64,000 nt of DNA from an uncultured Alphaproteobacteria bacterium (GCA_902560725.1 CACEMR010000001.1:1-64000), one strand, 5' to 3'; numbered from the stretch's first letter, positions 40,718 through 51,637 are shown. The notes: generated from the sequence alone by a model not told the origin. Numbers and translations are program-made.

Positions 40718-41140
40718 TTAGTTAATTACAAAATAAAAATACAATAACAAATATCTTGCAACTTTACCAATAGATACAAAAATTAAAAAAAATAAAATAT
40801 TATACCTAAAAGTACCTGCTGCAAATGCAATGGGATCACCAATAAATGGAACCCATGATAATAACAATGACCATTTTCCATATTTTTTAAAAATATTAGT
40901 AGCTTTTTGAAGTAGGTACTTATTTATAGGAAACCAAGATTTGTTAATAAAATAGTTTACGAAGTAGCCAAATATCCAACTTATAATAGATCCTAAAATA
41001 TTACCTAAAGATGCAAAAAATAATAATAAAATTATATTATGATTTTCTGATAATAAAAGTGTTACCAAATAAGTTTCTGAAGCAAACGGAAAGAATGTAC
41101 CTAAAGTAAGACAAAAAATAAATAATGAGATATAAATCAA
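40718..41140 (-). CDS. YqaA/DedA-like membrane protein
   Basis: LGTFFPFASETYLV, LGNILGSIISWIFG, WVPFIGDPIAFAAGTFR. Confidence 0.85.
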   Translation of the reverse strand: MIYISLFIFCLTLGTFFPFASETYLVTLLLSENHNIILLLFFASLGNILGSIISWIFGYFVNYFINKSWFPINKYLLQKATNIFKKYGKWSLLLSWVPFIGDPIAFAAGTFRYNILFFLIFVSIGKVARYLLLYFYFVIN

Positions 41141-41189
41141 AGTATTTTTTATTTCTAATTAATGTTAATGATATGATACTTATCAATTT

Positions 41190-42341
41190 ATGAACGATTT
41201 TCCAAAAGAAGAATTTGCTAATCGAATATCTAAAATTCAAGAAAATTTAGAAAAAGAAAGTTTACATGCAATTATTATTACATCGCCATCGAATTTTCGA
41301 TATTTTTCTGGATTAGATAGCAACTTTTGGGAAAGCCCAACTAGACCATGGTTTTTAGTAATTTCACAAAAAAATTTAATAAAAGCAATTGTTCCTTCAA
41401 TTGGTCTGACAGCAATAGAAAAAACTTTAATAAAAGATATAGAAGTTTGGCAATCACCAAATCCAAATGATGAAGGTGTAACAGCACTAAAAAAAATAAT
41501 TAAAAGTTTCCCAAAAAATTCAAATATAGGTTTTGAGTTAGCAAATGAAACTCACTTAAGAATGAATATAGAGGATTTTATTAATATTCGTGAAGAATTA
41601 TCAGATTATAATTTTGTAGATGCTAGTAAAGTTATCTGGAAATTAAGAAAGATTAAATCTAAAATCGAGATTGAAAATATTACAAAGATTTGTTCTATAG
41701 CAAATAAGGTATTTGATAATTTTCCTGAAAAAATTTACGCTAACATTACTGAGCGAGAAGCTGCTTCTATATTTAAAAATGAACTTATCAAAAGTGGTGC
41801 TGATTATATTATGTACATGGCATGTGCATCAGGTCAGGGTGGGTATGATCAAATTATATCTAACCCAACTGAGAAAAAATTAGAAAGTGGTGATATTTTA
41901 ATCATCGATACTGGTTCGACTTTAAATGGTTATTTTTGTGATTTTGATAGAAACTTTGGTTTTGGCAAAATAAATAAGAGCTCCATTGACGCATATAGAA
42001 GATTGTGGGAAGCTACTGAGTTAACATTAGAAAATATTAAACCAGGTATTAGCTGTTCAGAAATATATTACTTGCTCTCAAAAAACCTAGTATCAAAAGA
42101 AAAAAATGTAGCTAGTGTTGGAAGAATGGGACACGGACTTGGTCTGCAGTTAACTGAACCTCCAAGTATTATGGAAAATGATAAAACTATAATTAAAGAA
42201 AATATGATTATTACATTGGAACCATCAATTGAATTAAGTAAAAATTTAATATTAGTTCAAGAAGAAAATTTACTGATAACTAAAAATGGTTATAAACTTT
42301 TAAGTACTAGAACTCCTGAAAAATTACCTATTATAAGTTAG
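41190..42341 (+). CDS. Xaa-Pro aminopeptidase-like M24 peptidase
   Basis: M24 fold motifs DTGSTLNGYFCDFDRNF, GRMGHGLGLQLTEPPS. Confidence 0.9.
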   Translation: MNDFPKEEFANRISKIQENLEKESLHAIIITSPSNFRYFSGLDSNFWESPTRPWFLVISQKNLIKAIVPSIGLTAIEKTLIKDIEVWQSPNPNDEGVTALKKIIKSFPKNSNIGFELANETHLRMNIEDFINIREELSDYNFVDASKVIWKLRKIKSKIEIENITKICSIANKVFDNFPEKIYANITEREAASIFKNELIKSGADYIMYMACASGQGGYDQIISNPTEKKLESGDILIIDTGSTLNGYFCDFDRNFGFGKINKSSIDAYRRLWEATELTLENIKPGISCSEIYYLLSKNLVSKEKNVASVGRMGHGLGLQLTEPPSIMENDKTIIKENMIITLEPSIELSKNLILVQEENLLITKNGYKLLSTRTPEKLPIIS

Positions 42342-44060
42342 TTAAATTATTGATTCAATTTTTGGCATTAACCTAATAAGTTCCTTAGTATAAGGATGTT
42401 CTGGGTTATTAAATAATTCTTCAGTATTTTTAGTTTCACATAAAATTCCATTCTTAAGAACAACAATTCTATTACACATTTGTCTAATTACAGGAAGATC
42501 ATGACTAATGAATAACATAGTAAGATGCAGCTCATCTTGAATATCTTTTAAAAGATTCAATATTTGTGCTTGAATACTTACATCTAATGCAGATGTAGGT
42601 TCATCACATAGTAATAACCGAGGTCTTGTAGCCAAAGCTCTTGCAATAGAAATTCTTTGTCTCTGACCACCAGAAAATTCATGAGGGTAACGATCTAAGG
42701 ACTGTCTTGTCATTCCTACAATGTCAATTAAGTCATATACATTTTGATTAAGTTCAAGATTACTAATTTTTTTTTGAAAAAATTTAATTGGTTCAGATAT
42801 TATATCTTTTACCTTAAATCTTGGATTCAATGATGAATAAGGATCTTGAAAAATCATCTGAATTTGTCCTCTACTCTTATCAATCTGATATTTTCTTTTT
42901 TTATTATACAATGACAAGTTATTATAAAAAATTTCACCATTATTAGGTTTCACCAAACCTGTAATTATTTTTGCAATAGTAGATTTACCTGAACCAGACT
43001 CCCCTACTAATCCTAAAGTTTCGCCTTCAAATAATTCAAATGATACATTATCAACTGCTTTAACAACTTTATCAATTGATTGATTTTTTGAACCAAAAGA
43101 AAAATTGCTTTCAAGTACCTTATCATCAAATATTTTAGTAACGTTATTCAATTTCAATAATTTTTGATTCTTGTTTTCTCTTACACCCCATGATTCAATA
43201 ATATTTTTTGTTAAATTTTTAGAGTCTGAGATAATTTCTTTCCCTTCAGGGCTTATCAATTTAAATCTTTCAATTTTTTTATTAGTTGGTGGTACAGAAA
43301 TTACTAAACTTTTAGCTTCATTAGATTTTGGATTTGTTAATAACTCTTTTGTGTCTCCTTGTTCAACAATTAGTCCATGTCTCATTACAATAACTTTGTT
43401 GGTTGTCTCTGCAATAACACCCATGTCATGAGTAATTATAATAACACCTAAATTTCTTTTTTTGGTAAGGTCTTTAAGTAATTCTAAAATTTGATACTGA
43501 ATACTAACATCTAAGGCAGTTGTAGGTTCATCAGCAATAATTAAATCAGGTTCACAACTTATTGCTAAGGCTATAACAACTCTCTGTCTCATTCCTCCAC
43601 TAAATTGATGTGGATAATCTTCAATTCTTTTTTCAGCATTTTCTATTCCTACTTCTTTTAATAATTGAATAGATTTTTTAAACGCATCTTTATAACTTAA
43701 ATTTAAATGTGTTTGAATTGTTTCAATTAATTGATCTTTAATTTTAAAAAGTGGATTTAATGACGTTTGTGGATCCTGAAATACAAATCCAATTTTCTTT
43801 CCTCTAAATTTTTGGATAACTTCTTCATTATCTCTTAATTCATCATTATCTATTTTTATTGAACCATCTGTAATTTCACCTGGAGGGTCTATTAAATCTA
43901 TTATTGCATTAGCTATAGTGGATTTTCCAGAACCAGACTCGCCTACTATTCCTAGAATTTCTCCTCTTTCTAAAATAAATTCAACATTCTTACTTGCAAC
44001 AATTGTTTCTTTTCTTGTTGGGTAACTTATATTTAAATTTTTAACTTCTAAAAAACTCAT
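42342..44060 (-). CDS. Peptide/oligopeptide ABC transporter, fused double ATPase
   Basis: Two Walker A (GESGSGKST) and two ABC signatures (FSGGMRQR, FSGGQRQR). Confidence 0.95.
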   Translation of the reverse strand: MSFLEVKNLNISYPTRKETIVASKNVEFILERGEILGIVGESGSGKSTIANAIIDLIDPPGEITDGSIKIDNDELRDNEEVIQKFRGKKIGFVFQDPQTSLNPLFKIKDQLIETIQTHLNLSYKDAFKKSIQLLKEVGIENAEKRIEDYPHQFSGGMRQRVVIALAISCEPDLIIADEPTTALDVSIQYQILELLKDLTKKRNLGVIIITHDMGVIAETTNKVIVMRHGLIVEQGDTKELLTNPKSNEAKSLVISVPPTNKKIERFKLISPEGKEIISDSKNLTKNIIESWGVRENKNQKLLKLNNVTKIFDDKVLESNFSFGSKNQSIDKVVKAVDNVSFELFEGETLGLVGESGSGKSTIAKIITGLVKPNNGEIFYNNLSLYNKKRKYQIDKSRGQIQMIFQDPYSSLNPRFKVKDIISEPIKFFQKKISNLELNQNVYDLIDIVGMTRQSLDRYPHEFSGGQRQRISIARALATRPRLLLCDEPTSALDVSIQAQILNLLKDIQDELHLTMLFISHDLPVIRQMCNRIVVLKNGILCETKNTEELFNNPEHPYTKELIRLMPKIESII

Positions 44061-44980
44061 CTTTTTTTCAATTTTGGATTAAGTGCATCTCTCATCCAAT
44101 CTCCTAAAAGATTAATAGATAAAGCTAAAACTATTAAAAAGATTGCTGGAAAGAATGTTATCCACCATTCACCTGAAAATAAAAAATTATTTCCAAACCT
44201 AATTAATGTTCCTAAAGATGGTGTTGTAGGCGGAACACCTACACCTAAAAAACTTAGTGTTGACTCTGTTATAATTGCAAGAGCCAATCCTATTGTAGCA
44301 ATTACAAGTATAGGTCTAAGTATATTTGGTAAAATATGTTTAAACATAATTAAAATATTAGACAATCCTATAATTCTTGAGGCAGATACGTATTCTTTAT
44401 TTTTTTCAACTAATGTTGAAGCTCTAGACACTCGAGCAAACTGTGGCCATTCAGATATACCTATAGCAAAAATTAAAACATAAATTGCCATTTCATCATG
44501 CATAGATTGCGTAATAATAGCTCTGGCAATACCATCTACTAATAATGCCATTAGAATACTTGGAATTGTTAATTGAACATCTGTGAGCCTCATAACAATA
44601 ATTTCATATCTACCGCCAATATATCCAGCAGTAATGCCAAGAAATACACCTAGTATCATTGCAAAAATTATTGAAGCAAAACCAACAATTAAAGAAATTC
44701 TAGAGCCATAAATCATAGTTGAAAACATGTCTCTTCCTTGTTGATCTGTGCCTAAAATAAAACTTGCGCTACCTCCTTCAGACCATATTGGTGGTGTAAA
44801 CGCATCCATTAATGAAACTGATGCTGGATCAAAAGGATTATAAGGTGCTACAATTCCTGCAAAAACTGAGCAAATTAAAATAATAAAAAAAATAGTAGAA
44901 GATATAACGGCAATTTTTGAGTTAAAAAAACTATAGCCAATATCTGTATCGTATATCTTATTATATGTTTTTATTAACAT
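44057..44980 (-). CDS. ABC transporter permease (DppC/OppC-like)
   Basis: DQQGRDMFSTMIYGSRISL and EAA-loop region. Confidence 0.93.
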   Translation of the reverse strand: MLIKTYNKIYDTDIGYSFFNSKIAVISSTIFFIILICSVFAGIVAPYNPFDPASVSLMDAFTPPIWSEGGSASFILGTDQQGRDMFSTMIYGSRISLIVGFASIIFAMILGVFLGITAGYIGGRYEIIVMRLTDVQLTIPSILMALLVDGIARAIITQSMHDEMAIYVLIFAIGISEWPQFARVSRASTLVEKNKEYVSASRIIGLSNILIMFKHILPNILRPILVIATIGLALAIITESTLSFLGVGVPPTTPSLGTLIRFGNNFLFSGEWWITFFPAIFLIVLALSINLLGDWMRDALNPKLKKR

Positions 44981-44982
44981 TT

Positions 44983-45960
44983 CTAACTTGTCTCTTCTTT
45001 CAATCTAATTCTTGGATCAATAAAATAATATGTGATATCAACAATAAAATTTATCATTACAAAAATAAAGGCAACCATAATCATGTAGGCTGACATAATT
45101 GGTATATCAACAAAATATACAGCCTTAATAAATAATGAACCCATACCTGGCCATTGAAAAACAGTTTCTGTAATAATAGAGAATGCAATTAATGTACCAA
45201 TGTTGATACCTGTAATAGTAATAACTGGAATTAATCCGTTTTTAAGAGCATGTTTATAGTTAACAATATTTCTTTTTATTCCTCTGGCTTTTGCAAATTT
45301 TATATAATCTGTTTGAAGAATTTCCATCATTTCTGCACGCACTAATCTAATGACGTATGTCATTTGAAATAAACTCAAAGTTACTGATGGTAATATTAAT
45401 GCCTTTAAACCAGAAATTGTAAGAAATCCTGTAGTCCAAAAACCTAACTCTGTAACTTCACCTCGTCCAAATGAAGGTAAGACTCCTAATATTACAGAAA
45501 ATAAATAAATTAGCATTATACCTATTATGAAAGTTGGAAGAGAGACTCCTGCAAGTGAAATAACAAGAATAATATTTGAGACAAAACTATCTCGATGAAT
45601 ACCAGTATAAACTCCTAAAATTACACCTATTATTATTGCTATTAAAGCAGATACAAATACTAATTCTAATGTAGCAGGCATTCTCTCGGCAATTAAATCA
45701 GAAACTTCTCTTTTTAATTGATAGGAAATACCAAAATCACCTTGAATAACATTTCCTAAAAACCGAGTGAATTGTACATAAACAGGATCATTTAAACCTA
45801 AAACTTCTCTAACTTCAGCTCTTCTTTCATCTGAAGCATCTTCGCCAGTCATACTATTTACTGGGTCACCAACAAAGTTAAAAAGAGAAAATGAAACGAA
45901 GGCCACAACTATCATTACAAGAACAGATTGCATGAGTCTTTTAAAGAAATAACTTAACAT
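44983..45960 (-). CDS. ABC transporter permease (DppB/OppB-like)
   Basis: Typical DppB N-terminus and YIKFAKARGIKRNIVNYKHALKNGLIPVI. Confidence 0.93.
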   Translation of the reverse strand: MLSYFFKRLMQSVLVMIVVAFVSFSLFNFVGDPVNSMTGEDASDERRAEVREVLGLNDPVYVQFTRFLGNVIQGDFGISYQLKREVSDLIAERMPATLELVFVSALIAIIIGVILGVYTGIHRDSFVSNIILVISLAGVSLPTFIIGIMLIYLFSVILGVLPSFGRGEVTELGFWTTGFLTISGLKALILPSVTLSLFQMTYVIRLVRAEMMEILQTDYIKFAKARGIKRNIVNYKHALKNGLIPVITITGINIGTLIAFSIITETVFQWPGMGSLFIKAVYFVDIPIMSAYMIMVAFIFVMINFIVDITYYFIDPRIRLKEETS

Positions 45961-45967
45961 GAGATGT

Positions 45968-45995
45968 TTTTCTGGCCAGTATACTGGCCAGAAAA
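45968..45995 (-). promoter_or_regulatory. Perfect 28-bp palindrome / stem-loop between substrate-binding protein and permease genes
   Basis: TTTTCTGGCCAGTATACTGGCCAGAAAA; could form a 12-bp stem with a UAUA loop, 7 nt before the permease ATG. Confidence 0.8.
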
Positions 45996-46006
45996 TTTAA
46001 AACTTT

Positions 46007-47581
46007 TTAGTTTACGTTAGCAAATCTAAATAATGGTTCGTTGTTCATTCTAATTGGAACATCGACATTACTTTTTGATGCTTGGTTAACAACTTGGTGA
46101 TGTAAAGGTAAGTATGTTACATCATCTTGAGTAATATCCCAAGCTTCTGCAATCATAGCATTTCTCTTATCTAAGTCTGTTTCCACACCCATTGATGCTA
46201 CTAATTCATCAACTCTGGCATTGCTGAAATTTACCTTATTCCAACTACCAGCACTGTCGAATAAATATGAGTATACATAATGACTATCAAAAGTTGGAAC
46301 ACCCCAACCCAACATATACATATCACTTGTCATACCATTCGCATCACCCTCTTTAACTTCTGAGAAGTGTTGACTCTTAGTTTTTGCATCAAGAGTTACA
46401 TCAACTCCAATCTTTGCAAACATACCGATTGCAGCAACACAAATTGCCTCATCATTTATGTAACGATCATTTGGACAATCAAGTGTAAGACTAAAGCCAT
46501 CTGGATAACCAGCTTCAGCTAAAAGTTTTTTTGATAGTTCAGGATCATATGCTAGTCTTTTATCACGCTCTGCTGTATGTCCATTAACACCAGGTGCAGT
46601 AATAATTCCTGCAGGAACACTTTGTCCTCTCATTACCTTGTCTTTAATAGCATCCATATCTAGAGCATGGTACATTGCTAATCTCACTCTTTTGTCTGCA
46701 AAAGGATTTTTTCCTTTGATATTAGAAGAGTTTAACTCAGCTGAACCTTGATCCATTCCAAAGAATATTGTTCTGTTTTGTGGTGTCATTTTTACACCAT
46801 GATCAGATGAAGATTTAATTCTTTCAATATCTTGAACCGGTACAACATTTGTGTAGTCAATTTCTCCAGACAGAAGTGCTGCAACTCTTGTAGCATCATT
46901 AGCAATTGGAAGTAATTCAATTCTATTTACATTAAATGTACTATCATCACCCCACCAATCAGTATTTTTCTCAAAAACAGTTCTTACATCCTGTTCTCTG
47001 AAAGTAATTTTGAAAGGTCCTGTTCCATTAGAATTTGATGCACAATAAGATGTTTCACCTGCATCCCAGTTATAGGATACTTCACATCCATTCGCTTTTG
47101 CCCAAGCTTCAGACATAACAAAAATCTGAGTAAGTTGGTTTAAAAGAATAGGATTTGGTCCATCAGTTTTTATCTCAAGAGTATGGTCATCAATAGCTGA
47201 TGCTGATTTAATACTTTTAATTAAATCTACCATATCTGAAGGTGCAGTTTTTGCTCTATTAATACTGAAAGCAATATCACCTGCTGTCAAAGATGAGCCA
47301 TCATGAAACTTTACACCTTTACGAATATTAAATACCCATGTGTCAGCAGCAGTTGTTTCCCATGACTCAGCAAGTTGAGGAAGTATCTCCATATTTATAC
47401 CTGGAGTTACTAAGCCTTCATAGACTTGTCGAGAAACCATGTGAGTCGGTCCTTCGTTTTGTGCATGCGGATCAAGAGTTAAAGAGTCACCTGGCATTGA
47501 CCATTTTAATGAATTAGCAAATGCTGGTGAAAAAATACCTAAGAAAAGCAAAGACAAAACTACGCTTAAAGTTTTTTTCAT
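46007..47581 (-). CDS. ABC transporter substrate-binding protein, family 5
   Basis: Signal peptide MKKTLSVVLSLLFLGIFSPAFA; DSLTLDPHAQNEGPTH, RKGVKFHDGSSLTAGDIAFS; start set at 47581. Confidence 0.93.
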   Translation of the reverse strand: MKKTLSVVLSLLFLGIFSPAFANSLKWSMPGDSLTLDPHAQNEGPTHMVSRQVYEGLVTPGINMEILPQLAESWETTAADTWVFNIRKGVKFHDGSSLTAGDIAFSINRAKTAPSDMVDLIKSIKSASAIDDHTLEIKTDGPNPILLNQLTQIFVMSEAWAKANGCEVSYNWDAGETSYCASNSNGTGPFKITFREQDVRTVFEKNTDWWGDDSTFNVNRIELLPIANDATRVAALLSGEIDYTNVVPVQDIERIKSSSDHGVKMTPQNRTIFFGMDQGSAELNSSNIKGKNPFADKRVRLAMYHALDMDAIKDKVMRGQSVPAGIITAPGVNGHTAERDKRLAYDPELSKKLLAEAGYPDGFSLTLDCPNDRYINDEAICVAAIGMFAKIGVDVTLDAKTKSQHFSEVKEGDANGMTSDMYMLGWGVPTFDSHYVYSYLFDSAGSWNKVNFSNARVDELVASMGVETDLDKRNAMIAEAWDITQDDVTYLPLHHQVVNQASKSNVDVPIRMNNEPLFRFANVN

Positions 47582-47707
47582 ATTATTTCCTCCATAGAAA
47601 TTTGATGATAGACCCATACTACTTCAATGGAAATATTCAATATTATTAGTATTAATAAGTGCTATATTTTGTCATAATTTAAAGTATTAAGTACTACAGG
47701 AACTTAA

Positions 47708-48373
47708 GTGGAGCTTGAAATAATGAAAAGATCCGATAAAGCGCAGCAAGTATCAAAAATCCTAAATCGAATATATAGAAGGGTCCCAATACCCCTAAAT
47801 CATAAAAATAAATTTGAACTAGTGATTGCAGTACTTTTGAGTGCTCAATGCACAGATGAAAGGGTTAATAAAGTAACACCTATACTTTTTAAAAAAGCCA
47901 ATACTGCTATTAAAATGGCTAACGTTTCTAAAAATACTATTTATAAAATTATACGTCCATGTGGATTAGCTCCACAGAAATCTAAAGCTATTTTTGAATT
48001 ATCAAAAATACTGGTTAAAAAATTTAAAGGTAAAGTTCCTGAAAGTTTTGAAGAATTAGAAAAATTACCTGGTGTAGGTCATAAAACTGCAAGTGTTGTA
48101 ATGTCCCAAGGATTTGGACATCCAGCATTTCCGGTAGATACGCACATACACAGGTTAGCTCAACGTTGGGGTTTAACAAATGGAAAAAATGTTATGCAAA
48201 CTGAAAAAGATTTAAAAAATATTTTTCCAAAAAAATCTTGGAATAAGTTGCATCTTCAAATAATTTTTTATGGAAGACAATATTGTCAGGCTAGAAGTTG
48301 TTATGGGCTAGAATGTGAAATATGTAAAATTTGCAATCCTAAAAGAAAAACACCCATTAAAACAAAAAAATAA
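47708..48373 (+). CDS. nth: Endonuclease III
   Basis: LLSAQCTDERVN, LPGVGHKTASVV, C-terminal 4Fe-4S cysteines CYGLECEICKIC. Confidence 0.95.
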   Translation: MELEIMKRSDKAQQVSKILNRIYRRVPIPLNHKNKFELVIAVLLSAQCTDERVNKVTPILFKKANTAIKMANVSKNTIYKIIRPCGLAPQKSKAIFELSKILVKKFKGKVPESFEELEKLPGVGHKTASVVMSQGFGHPAFPVDTHIHRLAQRWGLTNGKNVMQTEKDLKNIFPKKSWNKLHLQIIFYGRQYCQARSCYGLECEICKICNPKRKTPIKTKK

Positions 48374-48377
48374 TAAT

Positions 48378-48797
48378 TTAAAACGGCTGAAATACAACTA
48401 GTATAATGATAAAAATTAGTATTACTGCTGGAGCTTCGTTTGTAATCCTAAAAAATTTAGTAGAAAATTTATTTTTATCGTTTTTAAAATCGTTAAGACA
48501 TTTTAAACAAAAAAAATGATATGTAGAAAGCAGAACAACAAAAAAAATTTTTAAAAGCAGCCAAGTATCAATACCTACATAATGTGTCATTGATAAACCA
48601 GATATCCAAGTAACTATAAATGCGGGAAACATTATAATTCTATATAATTTGCCCTCCATTAACTTAAAAGTTTCAGATGTTTCTTTTGTTATTTGAGGAT
48701 TAGCATGATTTACAAACAAACGTGGAAGATATAATAGTCCTGCCATCCAGGCTATCATACTAAAAATATGAATTACCTTAAGAGTATTGAACAACAT
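48378..48797 (-). CDS. hemJ: Protoporphyrinogen oxidase HemJ
   Basis: KVIHIFSMIAWMAGLLYLPRLFVNHA; located in the heme cluster. Confidence 0.88.
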   Translation of the reverse strand: MLFNTLKVIHIFSMIAWMAGLLYLPRLFVNHANPQITKETSETFKLMEGKLYRIIMFPAFIVTWISGLSMTHYVGIDTWLLLKIFFVVLLSTYHFFCLKCLNDFKNDKNKFSTKFFRITNEAPAVILIFIIILVVFQPF

Positions 48798-48800
48798 TTA

Positions 48801-49619
48801 TTATTCCCATTTCGCTAGTGGTGGCATTGACATCAATATAGCGTCAATATTTCCACCAGTTTCTAAACCAAACTTTGTACCTCTATCATATAGCAAATTA
48901 AATTCTGCATAGCGACTTCTTTTAATAAGTTGTGTTTTCTTATCCTGATCATTCCATTTTTCATCCTTTAATGATCTAAGGGTATTAGAAATAAATTTAT
49001 GAAAATAAGTACCTACATCTTGAACAAATTCAAAATCTTTTCCCCAATCACCAGTTTGAAGATAGTCAAAAAAAATACCTCCTATTCCCCTAGGTTCATT
49101 TCTATGTTTTAGATAAAAATAATCATCACACCATTTTTTAAATTTAGGATAATACGATTTATCATATTTGTTACATAGGGCTTCTAGGCCGTTATGATAT
49201 TTTTCTTGACTATTAAAAGCTAAACAAGGTGTAATATCCATACCTCCACCAAACCATTCCTGATTGGTTTTAATAAATCTTGTATTAAAATGCATCGAGG
49301 GAATTTTAGGTGACACAGGATGCAAGACTACACTAATACCTGTTGCGCTATAATTTGGATTATCCTTTGCTCCAGGGATCATTTCTTGCATATTTTCATT
49401 AAATTTTCCAGAAACTGTTGAGATATTAACACCACCTTTTTCTATAATATTTCCTGTAATTTTACTCATTTTTCCGCCACCTTCATCTTTGTGGTCCCAA
49501 TGAGTAATTTCAAATTCATTCTCATCAATGTTGTGAATTGTTTCAACTAAACTATCCCTTAATTTTTCAAACCAATCCTTCGCAGTATTAAATTTAGGAT
49601 CACTGATCATATTGGCCAA
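48801..49619 (-). CDS. hemF: Oxygen-dependent coproporphyrinogen III oxidase
   Basis: WFGGGMDITPCLAF, EPRGIGGIFFDYL, RYAEFNLLYDRGTKFGLETGG. Confidence 0.95.
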   Translation of the reverse strand: MANMISDPKFNTAKDWFEKLRDSLVETIHNIDENEFEITHWDHKDEGGGKMSKITGNIIEKGGVNISTVSGKFNENMQEMIPGAKDNPNYSATGISVVLHPVSPKIPSMHFNTRFIKTNQEWFGGGMDITPCLAFNSQEKYHNGLEALCNKYDKSYYPKFKKWCDDYFYLKHRNEPRGIGGIFFDYLQTGDWGKDFEFVQDVGTYFHKFISNTLRSLKDEKWNDQDKKTQLIKRSRYAEFNLLYDRGTKFGLETGGNIDAILMSMPPLAKWE

Positions 49620-50632
49620 CCTTGAGAATGTTTTTTTATAAGATTAACAAAAACCTCTATATGATCATGATTATCATTTAGGCAAGGAATATATTTGTAA
49701 TGTTCGCCACCGGAATCCATAAAATATTCTTTATTCTCTTCTTCAAGCTCCTCTAATGTCTCAAGACAATCACTACTAAAGCCAGGAGATATAATATGAA
49801 TATTTTTTATGCCTTCCTTTGGTAATTCTTTCAATGTGTCACTAGTATAAGGCTTTAGCCATTCTTCACGTCCAAACCTACTCTGGAAGGTAGTCATTAT
49901 TTCATCATCAGATAATCCCATATGCTCTTTGACAAGTCTTGTAGTTTTAAGACAAAAGCAATGATAAGGATCGCCATTAGTTAAATATCTTTTAGGTATT
50001 CCATGATAACTGAAAATTATTTTTTGAGGTTTCTGATTTTTTTTCCAAAAATTTTTTATAGAATTTGACAAAGCTTCAATATAAACTTTTTCTTCAAAAT
50101 ATTGGTTAATGAAACGCATTTCAGGTATCCAACGCCATTTTTGTAAAACATTTGTTACTTCATCAAAAGTACTGCCTGTTGTTGCTGCACAATACTGAGG
50201 ATACATTGGCAAAACCAATAGTCTTCTAACTTGCTTTTTTTGAAGTTTAGATAGTGCATTTGGAATAGATGGGTTGCCATATCTCATTCCAAGTTCAAAT
50301 ACTATATTTTGACTATTAGTTGAAAAAGAGGATTGAATTTTATTTAGTTGCCTATTTGAGATATCTAAAAGTGGTGAACCTTTATTAGTCCAGATTTTTT
50401 TGTACGCTTCTGCTGATCTAGATGGTCTAATTTGTAAAATTACAAGCTTCAATAAAATTTGCCATAAGATTTTTGGGATTTCTATAACTCTTGGATCTGA
50501 TAAGAATTGATTTAGATAAACTTTTAATTCTTTTCTTCCTGGAGCATCTGGAGTGCCTAAATTAGTAATTAAAACACCAATTTTTTCCTTACTTCCATGT
50601 TCGTAATCTTTTTCACCAATATATTTAACCAT
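49607..50632 (-). CDS. hemH: Ferrochelatase
   Basis: GVLITNLGTPDAP, FSYHGIPKRY, SPGFSSDCLETLEEL. Confidence 0.95.
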   Translation of the reverse strand: MVKYIGEKDYEHGSKEKIGVLITNLGTPDAPGRKELKVYLNQFLSDPRVIEIPKILWQILLKLVILQIRPSRSAEAYKKIWTNKGSPLLDISNRQLNKIQSSFSTNSQNIVFELGMRYGNPSIPNALSKLQKKQVRRLLVLPMYPQYCAATTGSTFDEVTNVLQKWRWIPEMRFINQYFEEKVYIEALSNSIKNFWKKNQKPQKIIFSYHGIPKRYLTNGDPYHCFCLKTTRLVKEHMGLSDDEIMTTFQSRFGREEWLKPYTSDTLKELPKEGIKNIHIISPGFSSDCLETLEELEEENKEYFMDSGGEHYKYIPCLNDNHDHIEVFVNLIKKHSQGWPI

Positions 50633-50637
50633 AACTA

Positions 50638-51636
50638 TTAGCTAAATTCTTTTCTTATATTTTCTATAAATATATGAACATTTTTTTCAGGTGTATCTTT
50701 GTTTATGCCATGACCAAGACCACAAACCCAACCATTTGTATCTTCTATAGATTTCATTTCTTGAATATAATCTTTTAAATGTTCTTGAAAAGATTGCGTA
50801 TCTTGAAGAATAAATTGTTCATTAAAATTACCTTGGATAAAGCCAGTTTTTTGTTTTTTAAACATAGTAGATAATTTTATAGAATAATCATAACCTAAAC
50901 CTGCAAAAGGAAGATTCATACAACTAGATAAGCTCTCTTCATTTTGTCCTCTTGAATAATAGCCAACTTTTTGAGGAAAAGATAAAGCAATGTCTTGAAG
51001 AAAATTAAAATACGAGTCTTTAAAATTAATTGAGTCTAAATCATGTAAAGAACTATCAAAAATCATTACAATTTCAACTCCAGCATCTAGTTGTAATTGG
51101 ATATTTTTTTTGAGTAGTGGTAAAAAAGTTTTAGAGATAAAGTCTAGATTTAATTTTGAGTCAATTTTATTAATTTTATTATTACCAAATGCATATTTAG
51201 ATAAAGTCCATGGTCCACCGACAAAACCAATTAAACTTTTATTCTCTGGAATTTTTTCTCTAGTTATTCTAATTGCTTCTGTTTGAAAATGCATATGTTC
51301 AATTGCTCTGTCAATATCACTAAATTGATTTAAATTTTCCAAGGTGATATAAGAACTAAATTTAGGTCCCGGATCAAATTTTAACTCTAAACCAAGACCC
51401 TCAAGTAAAAATAAAATATCACTAAATAAAATTGCAACATCATAATCAAATTCTTTTATTGGTCCAAAAGCAACTTCTGCTGCCAGATCAGGAGTCTTAC
51501 AAAGTTGCTCGAACGAATATTTATCTTTTAGTTTTCGATAATGCGAATGATATCTTCCAGCTTGCCTCATAAACCAGATGGGAGGAGTTTTCTGAGACTT
51601 TCTTCTTAGAGCATTTTGAAATAAGATATTCGCCAT
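50638..51636 (-). CDS. hemE: Uroporphyrinogen decarboxylase
   Basis: PPIWFMRQAGRYHSHYR, GFVGGPWTL, GLGHGINKDTPEKNV. Confidence 0.95.
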   Translation of the reverse strand: MANILFQNALRRKSQKTPPIWFMRQAGRYHSHYRKLKDKYSFEQLCKTPDLAAEVAFGPIKEFDYDVAILFSDILFLLEGLGLELKFDPGPKFSSYITLENLNQFSDIDRAIEHMHFQTEAIRITREKIPENKSLIGFVGGPWTLSKYAFGNNKINKIDSKLNLDFISKTFLPLLKKNIQLQLDAGVEIVMIFDSSLHDLDSINFKDSYFNFLQDIALSFPQKVGYYSRGQNEESLSSCMNLPFAGLGYDYSIKLSTMFKKQKTGFIQGNFNEQFILQDTQSFQEHLKDYIQEMKSIEDTNGWVCGLGHGINKDTPEKNVHIFIENIRKEFS

Positions 51637-51637
51637 A

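Noticed and set aside
47643-47658. TTATTA-GTAT-TAATAA dyad upstream of the substrate-binding protein gene
   Set aside because: Pure A/T arms of this length are expected by chance in such AT-rich DNA.
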